Assembly (NCBI GenBank): GCA_030063045.1
Contig: JAQSEB010000012.1
Coordinates: 310,001 to 374,000, forward strand
Length of the DNA stretch: 64,000 nucleotides
Origin: Pratylenchus scribneri
Taxonomy: Eukaryota > Nematoda > Chromadorea > Rhabditida > Pratylenchidae
Direction: 5' to 3'
Shown in pieces: positions 38,972 to 49,953 of the stretch (positions within the stretch are counted from its first letter, which is position 1; each line of letters starts with the position of its first letter). Made by a program: the position numbers and the translations under genes. The notes beneath the pieces are model-generated. The model saw only the letters and a program-made list of their open reading frames with translations, searched no databases and had not been told where the DNA came from.

Positions 38972-41900
38972 GAATATATAAATTCACTAAAATAGTTAAA
39001 AATAAAATAATTATAATTATATTTAAAAAATTCATGAATTAGGGAGATATAATCAATTTTTCAATTTAAAAAGAAATATTTAATTATCTTTTAATTGATT
39101 AATTAATTATTTTTTATTTTTTTTCAGAAGAAATATTATTTTTATTATTTTTTTTATTAAATGATTCTATTTATTTTTAAATTTCTTTAATAAATATTTC
39201 AAAACAATTAATGGAGAATCATATTGGACATATAATGACACAAATATAGGATAGCTTTGTGCTTAAGGAATTACTTTTATAAATAAATATAAATTAAAAA
39301 TAAAAATAACCATAAATTATTATAGTCGCTAAAACATATGAATTTAAATATAAAGAAAATTTGTAAAATATTTTAATTGAAAATAGAAATTTAAAAAAAA
39401 TAGAATTTTTGAAATCAAAATATTCAATAATTGTTAATGTGAGAATTGAAAAAAATTAATTGTTTATAAATTATTGAAAAAAAGATCAAATTCTAAATTT
39501 TTTTTAAAAAATATATTTCATCGCCTCTTAAAACAATATTAACAAAATAAATTAATCAAATAAATATAGCGATTTTGGAATAAAATAAAATAATTTTATA
39601 AAAAGATATTTCCGATTAATGCAATAATTTTCATAATAAGAAAATAAAAAAATAATATACACCAAATATTAATTTTCTAAATTTTTTAATTTTTATCAAA
39701 GGAGAAAATAAAAAAAGATATCTTTCTATATTTTCGTTATATATATTTAATTTCAGATAGAGAATATCAAATAACAATTAATGATAAGCTCAGTCTATCA
39801 AAATAATATCGCTAAGAAGGATATTTGATTATTATTTATAAATTAATAAACTCTGCGTTAAAATAATAATTAAATAATCACATAATACTTTAAGTAAAAT
39901 AATAAAGATTTCTTTGAAAAAAAAGAAAATAAATTTCATCGGGTTTTGATTTCATTTCAAAATAAGGAAAGCACAAGTCTGCACATTTGCCTATGTTTTT
40001 ATAATTCCATAATAATTAATTCTTTTCTTTAAATGAAGCCATAATCGACTATCGGAAATAAATTTCATTAAAATTGGAAATAGAATTCTAGATATAAAAC
40101 ATATATCAATTATAGCAATATTATTAAATTAATAAATTATAAATAATTAATTAATATTCAAATAAATATATTAAAAAATACAGAGATATTTTCAGGTGAT
40201 TATATTTTTTCTATTTTATAATAATATCAAAAATATCTGATAAAGAAATAATTGAATTTATTATTATAAATTTATGATTATTAATACTCGAAATTATACC
40301 AGAGATTTAAATTATAAAATTTGCTTATTTTTTATGAATTAAAAAACATAATTATTTTATAATATTTTATATTATATTTGCTTCATTTTTTAAAGAGAAA
40401 TAAGTATAATTAAATAAATGTTATGTTTTGATCTTCATTATTTATTTTGAAAAAATTGGAATATTTCAAGAATTGTGAACTTTGTTCATTTGTAAAATGC
40501 AATAAAAAATTTTTGACAATTCTTGTAATGATTTAAAAAATAAAATTTATTAAATATAAGAAAGTAAAATCAAAGAAGTTGGATAAAAAGAAAAAAATTA
40601 TAAAAGCTGGAATTTTTTAACTTTATATATAATTAAATAATTATTTTTTTTAATAATATAATTATTAAAAAATTAGAAATAAATTTTATGAAAAAATTGA
40701 AATTTTATTATTTAATTTATCTAATAAAGTAGCATTATTTAAATTCCTAAATTTTTAAAAAAATTCTCAGAAATAAATTGGTTATAAATTTTTCTAAAAA
40801 TATAATTGAAATGAAATTAATAAATATAAAAAATATAATTGTAATAAATTTTAATTTTGAAATATATAAAAATTTTACTTATTAAAATCTAATAGTCCCT
40901 AATTCATAATTATTTAAATGGAAAAATTAAAAATATTATGTGTAAAAATCTAAATTTGATATGTTTTGCATTAAATCTAAAAAAATAATATAAAAAATTT
41001 TAAAAATAGATTCCAATTAAAAAGGGAGAAGCTTTCAAAAAAAGAACGTGAATATAGGTCGTATTCCCGAAAAAGACAAGAAAATCTACTAATACAAGGG
41101 AAGTATATCGCATCAAGTTAAAAAATTATAAGATAATTAAAAAAAAATTTAAAAAAATAAATTATTTATTCAGAAAATTCTATATTATTTCATCGAGATG
41201 GAAAAATTTATTGATAATCAAAAATTCGTGAATTGCTATAAATAATATTTAAAATATATAGATAATCTTTGTGAAACAAACTGAGTAGAAATTATTAAAG
41301 ACAAAAAATAATTTTTATCATTATATGTAAAATAGATATATATTAAAATTGATAAAATATAATTATGGGGGAAAATTTGCTCGTATCGAAACATATTTCC
41401 ACAGGCTTAACAATATTTGCGAAACACTGGTACTACTCAATATAGTCAATTAAAAAATAAATATAAAAAATGGTAAAATAATATATTTTATAAAAATAAA
41501 AAAATTTACATTCAAATGAATTATAATATTTATTAATTTTAATTAGAAAATATAAAAATTTAGCTTTTTAACTTGTATCTAGAATTGATTCTATTTTGGA
41601 AATAATTGCGATTAAATTAAAAAATATTTCCAATTTTTTTATAAATTATGAAATAATTTATTAAAGTTAAAATAATTTTTAGTAAATTAATTAAATTTTC
41701 GCTTAAAATTCCGATTAATTTTTGTTCATTATCAGGAAAATTGAATTAGGATAAATTTGAAAAACTAATCGTGGAAACAACTTTTAAATATATATTCAAG
41801 TATATATAAGTAATTAGAAGAAATATTAATTAAAAGTTTATAAAATGTAAATTAAATGAATCCAAAGATAGCATCATAATTACAATAAATTAAAATTACT

Positions 41901-42594
41901 TGACAAATAAAAAATTCATTTAGAGGGAATTAATTTAATATTAAATAATAAAAAATTAAAATACGAAATAAAAATTTTAAAGACATAAATTATTTCTGTT
42001 CTTAAATAAATTATATATCAAATCATACATATATTTTATTGTACTAAGCAGAGATGTCCCTAGCGAAATTCATTCTTATCCAAAATAATTAATAATAAAA
42101 GAAAAAATTAAGTTATAAATCAATATTAATGAAAAATTGAAACTTGTTTAATTTTAGTATTAGAATACGATTAAAACACTATAAGTTTCAGAATAAATTT
42201 TTAAGTAATTTTACATATTAATTATTTTATCTAATTATTTTAGATTATTAATAATAACCACAAAATTGAATTGGCGCTAGGAGAAAATCATCCCCAAAAG
42301 AGAATTTATCGTTATACGCTGCATTTGATTTGGAGCTGCATGATAAAAAATTTATTTAAAATTTTAAAATAAACTTATGTATAAGTCATAAAGTGGCATT
42401 TTATTTTACAAGACTGGGATTTTAATAAAGCATTCCGAATATTTTCGTATAATTTTTAAAATTTAAACAAAATTTAAGAAAATATGAATAATTAATTTTC
42501 ATGAATAAAATCCATTGAACTCTGATTTTTAAATAAATTTTCTTAAAAATCTTTCCATTTTTGATAATATCATATCACAAATTTTTAAGTAATT

Positions 42595-42777
42595 CGAAAT
42601 TGATCGATCAGATTTGAGTGATCTCCAACAATTTCTGAAAGATCACATTAAAAAATGTGATTAAAAATACCGCCAGCAAATCCCCGTGAAATCAATTTAA
42701 ATGATTTAAAAAAGATTTTAGCAAATAAACAATTCTGAAGCACAAATTCTTATTGGAGAAATACTTCGTAAACAATA
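42595..42777 (+). pseudogene. Likely pseudogene with two frame breaks
   Basis: Three consecutive peptide-like pieces lie in different frames: EIDRSDLSDLQQFLKDHIKK, then IPPANPREINLNDLKKILAN, then SEAQILIGEILRKQ ending in TAA. Each takes over where the previous frame meets a stop, as expected of a gene with two small indels. The family is unknown, and the joins are my inference. Confidence 0.3.
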
Positions 42778-43152
42778 ATTAGTTTTTAAATTAAAAATTT
42801 AATTAAATACCTAAAATTTCTAAATAAATATTTTTTTCAATTTTTACTATATTCAATTTTATTAAAAAACTAAAATTCTATAATAAATTTAATTTTTTAA
42901 ATTTAATATTAAATTTTACAAAATAATTAAAATTTTTTTAAAAATTATAAATATAATTAAATACTTATTTAAATAAAAATCTTTTAGTTTTTTATTTAAA
43001 AATTAATTCTAAAAAATATTAAAAAAAAATTCCAAATCACTGCTTATAAAATGAAATTAATAAAATATTTTACAATATAATATAAAAAAATTTAAAATAA
43101 AAATTTGAATCAATTTTTCATTCTTAAAAATTTTTATACAAAAAATATAATC

Positions 43153-43755
43153 TTAAAAAAATATATTTTTTTATTTTTCTATTTTTGATTGTATCGATTT
43201 TCCCTTGAATTTTTTTAGCATCACTTCAAGAATCGCAAAATATAGTCGAAATTAACTAAATATAATATTTGATTATTAGAAATAATTTTAAATTTTTAAA
43301 AAATTTTTCTTTCAAAAATATTTATAAAAAATCAATATTAAAATTGTCAATTTAGACAAAATTATATTATTATATTAATAAAAATAAAAGACAAATATAA
43401 AAACATTTCATGGAAAAACGATTTAATAATCTGTTTATCATCATAACAAAATGTTCTAAATTTTTACCGCGATTTGACAAAATTTTCCAATAAAATTATA
43501 ATTAAAAAGAGTAATGACGAATGGATTTCTTTTATTATTTATTATGATTTCATTAAATTTATTCAAATAAAAGAATAAAATCCACTATAATCCTATATAT
43601 AAATAAATTTAATCGTAAATTAAAATTATAAATTTAATTAAATATTCTAAATAAATACAATAAAAATCTTTTATCTAAATTGTGACGATGTTTAGAAAAA
43701 TAGATATTTATGAAAAAAAATAATAATAGTAAATAATTAATAAAATATTTATGTA
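43153..43755 (+). repeat. Long inverted repeat, left arm
   Basis: Starts at ttaaaaaaatatattttt and ends at aaatatttatgta. It contains the distinctive phrase ttttaccgcgatttgacaaa, found in reverse complement in the right arm. Similarity stops sharply at both ends. Confidence 0.9.
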
Positions 43756-44148
43756 TATTACTTTATAAAAAAATCTATATGATGCTTATACAATTATTTT
43801 TTCATAATTTTTTAATTATGTTATTAATTAAAATACTCGTTTTTTAAAGGATTTAATTAGTCGGAAAAATATGGGAAATAAAGATTAATATTATCAGTTT
43901 TGAAAAATATGAATGATTGAATAAGTAAATAAAAAATTGTTATTATAATCCCTAGCGAATACAAATATTAATTTACGCAAAAAATAAATATGGGCAATTA
44001 AAGAAATCATCAGAACGAATACCTTCACGATGTTGTTAATAAGCCATATTGAACATGTCGAATATTTGTAAATTTCATTGAATATTTTGATTATATTATA
44101 ATTAAAAAAATTATATTTATATAAAAAATAATTAATAAATAAATCTAA

Positions 44149-44334
44149 TATAAAATTTTTAAATATAACATAATTCAATCGATAAATTTCATAATAAAAT
44201 TTTTAAAATACGACTTGAAAATAATCATCAAAGAGGATAAGATTGAGATCCATAGTTTCGTTAAGTCGACCAAATGTAAATGCAAATTAGTAATTTTGCA
44301 AAAAAAAATTAAACAAGATATTTCAAATAATTAA
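44149..44334 (+). CDS. Hypothetical ORF inside long-IR element, 61 codons
   Basis: Opens after TAA and ends with TAA at 44332. The C-terminal half (YDLKIIIKEDKIEIHSFVKS, then TKCKCK) is in GC-richer DNA and looks protein-like; the N-terminal part is A/T-driven. No ATG and no domain. It may be a degraded element protein. Confidence 0.2.
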   Translation, partial: YKIFKYNIIQSINFIIKFLKYDLKIIIKEDKIEIHSFVKSTKCKCKLVILQKKIKQDISNN

Positions 44335-45751
44335 AGGGATAATTATTTGGTTATTATATTGATTGTAGACTTGGTGAAATCTTTGAACAGAATAAAATAA
44401 ATGCAAATGTGTATTTGTTTGATTTATAAAAAAAAAGTTAAATTTTATTAATTTTTTAAAAAATATAATTGCAAAAATAACATTAAATGAATTTATTCTA
44501 TATATTACTCTCTAAAAATATGCTCTTTGCTCTAAATATATTTTTTATTATAAATTGAAAAATTTTAAAATTTACATCAAAATATTAATTAATTCATAAT
44601 AATAGAACAATCATTGGCCTATTATTGGTGGGGTGTGCTCGAAGTGTTATAACATAACATGTTCTGGATAAACAGTAAGAATGGAATGAAAAAGTTAAAA
44701 AAATAATTTTTACTAATTTTTTAAAAATTTTAATAAAAATGCAAGATATCAAAATAAAAATTTTATAAAATAAAAATTAAATAATATTTGAATATTAAAA
44801 TGAAAGCTAAAAAAAATTTAGGAATAAATTGTCAAAAATAAATATTATTTATGAATAAAAAAATTAGAAGGATATAGCTCAATCAAATTTAATGATAGTA
44901 ATTAAAAAAAGAAAAATATATTTAAGATTGATTAAATAAGTTTATAAATTGAAACAAATAGAAATATTTTTAAAAACTAATATAAAAATTATTAAAAAAT
45001 TGTTTGGAAATTTAAATGCAAATTTTTTAACTAAAATTTAAAATGTATTGTACAATAAGAAAAAAATTTTAATTCTTATCATCTGGTTGCGGAAGCCTTT
45101 GACTTTTTTATTCAGAAATTTAAAACCTAGAATTTTTCTTGCAATTTGGGCACTTGTTGCTTCTAGAGTGTCACATCACAATGTATAAAAAAATAATTTA
45201 AAATACAAAATTTTGATATGAATACATATATATAAAATATCTAAAATTTCTACATTTATAATAATTATTTAGTTAAATTCAATATAAAAAAATTTAAGAA
45301 AAATTGATGAAATTAATGAAGAAATTAAATGAAAAATGTAAAGATTGAAGATATTAATAAAAATAATTAAGAGAAAAATTAGCTGATTTATATAATTTTT
45401 TATTTTTCAATCTAGATTCAAATCAAGGAGCGGCAATAGTTTGATAGGGTAAAGAATTTAGTGGATGGAGAATTTCAAAAATTTTGTAAAATTTCCAACA
45501 GCCATGGGCAAAAATGTAAAAAAGTAAATGGAATTAAATTTTTACAAAAAGATATAAAAATCCGAAAATTCTGATAAATTTCTAAATTCGAAAATTCTTA
45601 TTTTTTTTTGTAATTCTCATTCTATTTATTCTTCTTCAAATGAGAAATTATTTGGATATTTTTACCCATAATTTTAAATAAGTTTTAATTATTTGATCTA
45701 TTAGAAAAATCTGGCTATAATTTATTTAATATTTTTAACTTTTGAATTTAT

Positions 45752-45934
45752 CTATTTTATATCAATTATACGGATGATATTCGGTAAATATTTTTCATTT
45801 ATAAAGTTATAAAAAATAATTTTATAATTTTTATTTGTTCTTTTTTCAAATTTGGTATTTTGTTTAAAAATCTTCAGCATTTTTAAAGCACTTTTCTTTT
45901 TCAATCCTTCTTTTTCTTCGGTGTAGGGCCCCAT
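45752..45934 (-). CDS. Hypothetical ORF inside long-IR element, 60 aa
   Basis: ATG at 45934, stop at 45752. It begins MGPYTEEKEGLKKKSALKML and is strongly basic. All three minus frames are open over the GC-rich start, so the choice of frame is uncertain. No family is recognised. Confidence 0.18.
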   Translation of the reverse strand: MGPYTEEKEGLKKKSALKMLKIFKQNTKFEKRTNKNYKIIFYNFINEKYLPNIIRIIDIK

Positions 45935-46055
45935 GTGAATGGATCCTCTTAATTTTAAATAATATTATTATTCAAAATTCTTTACATAAATCTTTTTTTT
46001 CAACATTATAATATAAAATTTATGTAATTTTTTTGAGTTTAAATTTTTTTTATTT

Positions 46056-46660
46056 TACATAAATATTTTATTAATTATTTACTATTATTATTTTTTTTCA
46101 TAAATATCTATTTTTCTAAACATCGTCACAATTTAGATAAAAGATTTTTATTGTATTTATTTAGAATATTTAATTAAATTTATAATTTTAATTTACGATT
46201 AAATTTATTTATATATAGGATTATAGTGGATTTTATTCTTTTATTTGAATAAATTTAATGAAATCATAATAAATAATAAAAGAAATCCATTCGTCATTAC
46301 TCTTTTTAATTATAATTTTATTGGAAAATTTTGTCAAATCGCGGTAAAAATTTAGAACATACTTTGTTATGATGATAAACAGATTATTAAATCGTTTTTC
46401 CATGAAATGTTTTTATATTTGTCTTTTATTTTTATTAATTTAATAATATAATTTTGTCTAAATTGACAATTTTAATATTGATTTTTTATAAATATTTTTG
46501 AAAGAAAAATTTTTTAAAAATTTAAAATTATTTCTAATAATCAAATATTATATTTAGTTAATTTCGACTATATTTTGCGATTCTTGAAATGATGCTAAAA
46601 AAATTCAAGGGAAAATCGATATAATCAAAAATAGAAAAATAAAAAAATATATTTTTTTAA
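46056..46660 (-). repeat. Long inverted repeat, right arm
   Basis: Reverse complement of 43153-43755, by eye about 98% identical. It ends in A-rich sequence at 46660. Confidence 0.9.
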
Positions 46661-47793
46661 AAAAATATTATAGAAAATTAACATTACAATGAAAATAATT
46701 ATATTTATTATGAAAAAGTTTCAAAAAGTCAAATAATGTTGAAATAATAAGAATTTATTTAAGTAAATAAAAATTTAATAATTTGAATAAAAAAATATAA
46801 AATTAAAAATAGTTAATATATGGAATTTATTAAAAACTAAATCTAATTATTTTCAATATATATGTATATAAAAAATTAAAAAAAAATAAAACAATGGAAA
46901 TAAAATTGAAGCTAATTTTATTAAAATTTAGAGTTAAATCAGTATAAAATAAAGAATTAGTTCATTTATTACTTATAATTAATCAAATTTTTGTGCCATA
47001 CATGCACGCTGGTCCCTCAAGGAAACATAATTGTGGCAGTTCAAATATTTTACTCGATATATAAGAAAAATTATCCATAAAAATAAAAATAAAAAAAATT
47101 AAGAGTGATATTCTGATGCGGCATTATTTTTTAACTTTGTCATTATTTATAGAAATAATTTTTTATTCTAATATAAATTTAATTTACATAAAATTTGAAA
47201 TGTTAAAAAAATGAAAGAAACTCAAATTTTTTTAAATATATAAAAATTATCGAATGCTAATTTTCTCAGTCTGAAATGCTAAACCCTTTTTAAATTATTA
47301 TATTTAGGTTATATAAATTTATATAATTATCAAAACGTAATTTAAATTTAATTCTTTAATAAAAATCGAAATTTTGTCCAAGATTTGATGTATTCATAAA
47401 AAGCATAATTACAAAAATAAAATTTATATTACATAAAAATTTAATTGTTGAAATTATTTTAATACATATATGGAAAATAATTGTTAAAAAACTCAAAAAA
47501 ATTCTAGAAAAAAATTAAAAGAATGAAAAGAAAAGTTTTTAAAGGATTACCTATATTAGGTTTTCATTTAATTTAATGTGATATAATATAAATATAAAAT
47601 GAAAAATATAAATTAAGCTAAAATAAAAGAGAAACAAAAAAAAAATAAAATGATCTATAAATAAATTTTTAAAATATAAATAATATAAATAAACATATTT
47701 TAAAATTAAAAATAAATGATTTTTTAAATAGATGCAATTGATTAAAAAAAATTTAATAAAAATAATTTAGAATAAAAATATAAAAAAAATTTA
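46661..47793. other. AT-rich DNA, nothing supported
   Basis: Between the long-IR element and the Harbinger element. There is a small GC rise near 46990-47040 with no convincing frame. Confidence 0.5.
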
Positions 47794-47975
47794 ACTTTCG
47801 TGAAAGAACTTTGTCGTTCAATGTATACTTTCATGAAAGAAAACTTTCGTCTTTCATGCAAGATTACTTTCATAAAAGTTTTTTTGCTGTGTATACTTAC
47901 TTTCATGAAAGTGGGGTACTTTCATGAAAGTTTTCTTTAACCAAAATTTGGAAAAAGTTGCAAGTTTTTTCATGA
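47794..47975. repeat. Harbinger left subterminal palindromes
   Basis: Perfect ACTTTCATGAAAGT at 47899-47912 and 47918-47931, near-perfect copies at 47827-47840 and 47866-47879, and partial ones at 47794 and 47966. GTATAC sits beside the array (47823, 47891), as on the right end. Such clustered palindromes are plausible transposase or partner-protein binding sites. Confidence 0.85.
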
Positions 47976-48227
47976 AAGTTTTGCATTTAAACCACTATAA
48001 CTCGCGAACCACTCATCCAATCCACCTACTCCAAAAAACTTTTTCTGATAAATCGTCCATGTAGAATTTTATGAAATTATTTTTAAATTTTAATTTCCAA
48101 TTTTTTCCAATGAAAAATGACAAAATTCATTATTTTCCCTGTTTTTTAGATAAAAATGAGTTTAAAGTTTATTTTATTGATTTAAAATATGATAAATTGA
48201 TGAAAAATAAATATGGAAACAAAAAAA

Positions 48228-49631
48228 TCAAGGGGAAAAGAGGGTAACAAATTTTTGTTGTATTTGTTTTGCCAAATTCGGTGCATTCATTGGGCGGAAA
48301 TTGACTCGTCTTTGCTGTTGGTCAGGAATATCATATTCATTTGGATCCTCGCCATTTGCCAGCAAAAAATTGTGGAGAATTACGGCGGCATGTATGATGT
48401 TTGTGCATTGATCGGGCTCCATTTGCATTGTGCCAAGGAACAGGCGAAAGCGATGGGCCAAAATGCCAAATGCCGATTCAACCAATCGCCTTGCTCTAAT
48501 TTATTAATAAATTAATTTTGTGATTAAATTTTAAAATAATTTACGATGAAAGACGTGTATCGTATGTCCTCCTGGCTGGTGTGTTGCAGCTGGCCTCAGT
48601 GAATGGGCGCATCATATATGGTTTGAGGGCAAATCCGCCATCGGCCAAAATCACGTAGGGAAGAAGGCCGACATCCGGGCGGCCGGGGAACACGCTTGGA
48701 TTGGGAATTTGGCCATCGGCGCCTTCCAAAAATCTCCGCATCTTTATTTAAATCATTTATTTTTAATAAATTTTGATAATAAAAAAATAACCTCAGAGCT
48801 TTCATATAGTCCGCTGTCGCTGTTTCGGCCGGCCGATCCCACATCGATGATCAGGAATTTGTAGTCTGCTCCAACAAGGGCAAGCATGACCACGGAGAAA
48901 AATCCTTTGAAATTGAAGAATGCGCTGCCAGTGTTTGGTGGGGCCTAAATAAGAAAAATAAATAGATTTTTGTATATATTTTATATTTCATAATTATTTT
49001 TAATTTTATTTTAATTTTATTTAATATTTTAAAAAAAACCTTACAGCGAAAATGTTTTCCGTCCAAGCATCCAATTGCTCGGGGAAAATTCCATTTTTCT
49101 TCGAAGATCTGAGCATGCTGCAGCCAAGTTTGTTGGTTTGGAATTGGTAGCATATTGTCATTCATGACAATTATGATTTTATTGGCGATTTGGTGGTCGA
49201 TCTCGCATAATGTTTTCTTTCCAATTTTGAATTCCTGGCCAATTTGTGCAAATGAAAGGCCACTCGCAAGGAAACTGAATTACAATTTGTATTTATTTTA
49301 ATTTATTTAATAAAATAAACCGAAGAAAAACTGCTAATCTCTGTTTGGCATCAATTGGTCTTCGATGTGTTGGTCCAGTTGTCAAATGTTCCTGAAGTTG
49401 TTCCAACAATTGGTCAAATTGTCGTGGTGTGAAACGGCAAAAGCTTTTCAATTCTTCTGTTCGTTGGGCGTTGTAGTAGCGGTCGAATATTTCAAAACTG
49501 GTGTGGATGAGCGGCACATGAACAGGCCGAATGTAATATCGCCGACGTCGTCGTCGTTGTTGAATGAGATGAAGTAAATAAATTATCAAAATTCGATTGA
49601 ATCGCATTTTAATACCTGAAATTTTTTTCAA
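48228..49631 (-). CDS. PIF/Harbinger transposase, 5 exons, ~387 aa
   Basis: The product is the nuclease that cuts and moves the element, related to HARBI1. Exons on the minus strand: 49631-49321, 49274-49040, 48944-48792, 48741-48545, 48495-48228. All four introns are GT..AG and the joined frame is open to TGA at 48228-48230. Residues ~20-100 are the basic N-terminal region (QRRRRRRYY); 105-126 (FLASGLSFAQIGQEFKIGKK) form a helix-turn-helix-like segment. The DDE domain follows: D175 in AIGCLDGKH, then IIDVGSAGRNSDSG (D225) and ILADGGFALKPY (D267), one of which is the second acidic residue, and E305 in RRLVESAFGILAHRFR. The start at 49631 is uncertain; ATG at 49607 gives 379 aa. Length matches the family and no disabling change was seen. 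Confidence 0.88.
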
Positions 49632-49741
49632 AAAATTTTTTTATTTTTTAAAAATATTTTTAAAATTTTTGGAAACAATTTGGAATTAATTTTGGAGTGA
49701 TTGGAGTACAATTTGGTTGATAATATTCAAGTTGAATTAAA

Positions 49742-49950
49742 ACTTTCATGAAAGTTCTGATTTTTTACTTTCATGAAAGTTAGTATACACTGTTTGACAT
49801 GAAAGTTTCTATCATGAAAGAAAACTTTCATCAAAGTGGAAACTTTCATCAAAGAAGTATACACATTTTCGCCAAACTTTCATGAAAGAAACTTTCATGA
49901 AAGTTTTTAAGGAGAAACTTTCATGAAAGTTTTTAAGTATACACAAGGCC
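49742..49950. repeat. Harbinger right subterminal palindromes and terminus
   Basis: Perfect ACTTTCATGAAAGT at 49742-49755, 49767-49780, 49891-49904 and 49917-49930, and a near copy at 49876-49889. Variants near 49800-49855 include aaactttcatcaaag. AGTATACAC occurs three times (about 49782, 49857, 49936). The end is AAGTATACACAAGGCC with a TTA at 49951-49953. Confidence 0.88.
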
Positions 49951-49953
49951 TTA

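Larger units (their letters stand above)
37226..43152. other. AT-rich gene-poor DNA with islets
   Basis: Islets near 38220, 38850, 41040, 41390, 42270 and 42610; three are listed separately. At 41030-41119 a + frame reads LSKKEREYRSYSRKRQEN and stops, resembling the basic ERxRxYR text in accessory parts of some transposon proteins. The rest is low-complexity A/T. Confidence 0.5.
43153..46660. mobile_element. Unclassified element with ~604 bp inverted repeats
   Basis: The left arm 43153-43755 and right arm 46056-46660 are reverse complements with only a few mismatches and one small indel (near 43447, versus 46361). They enclose 2.3 kb of unrelated AT-rich DNA. Arms this long and this alike suggest a recent or gene-converted foldback-type or long-TIR transposon, or a chromosomal inverted duplication. 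No transposase is recognisable inside. Two open frames lie in the interior: + 44149-44334 (61 codons, with KEDKIEIHSFVKSTKCKC) and - 45752-45934. Target duplications cannot be read in the A/T context. Confidence 0.75.
47794..49950 (-). mobile_element. PIF/Harbinger DNA transposon, ~2.16 kb
   Basis: It holds a spliced DDE_Tnp_4-type transposase on the minus strand and clusters of ACTTTCATGAAAGT palindromes at both ends. The right end reads ..AAGTATACACAAGGCC followed by TTA, so the terminus is GGCCTTGTGTATACTT on the minus strand, with a TTA target site as this superfamily uses. On the left, subterminal repeats run to a TTA at 47791-47793, but the GGCCTTGTGTATAC terminus is missing, so this end is eroded or truncated. 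PIF/Harbinger elements usually also encode a Myb/SANT-like protein; none is found. GC is far above the flanks, in keeping with recent arrival. Confidence 0.9.

Noticed and set aside
17224..42777. Alternative genetic code (TAA/TAG as Gln, as in many ciliates), with islets as ciliate micronuclear gene pieces
   Set aside because: Several islets read through TAA/TAG smoothly, but the transposase and pol genes use CAA/CAG for Gln, have no internal TAA/TAG, and the mobile elements and introns are animal-like.
48213..48515. Plus-strand 100-codon frame
   Set aside because: It is the antisense of the last transposase exon, whose minus-strand product has clear DDE-domain similarity.
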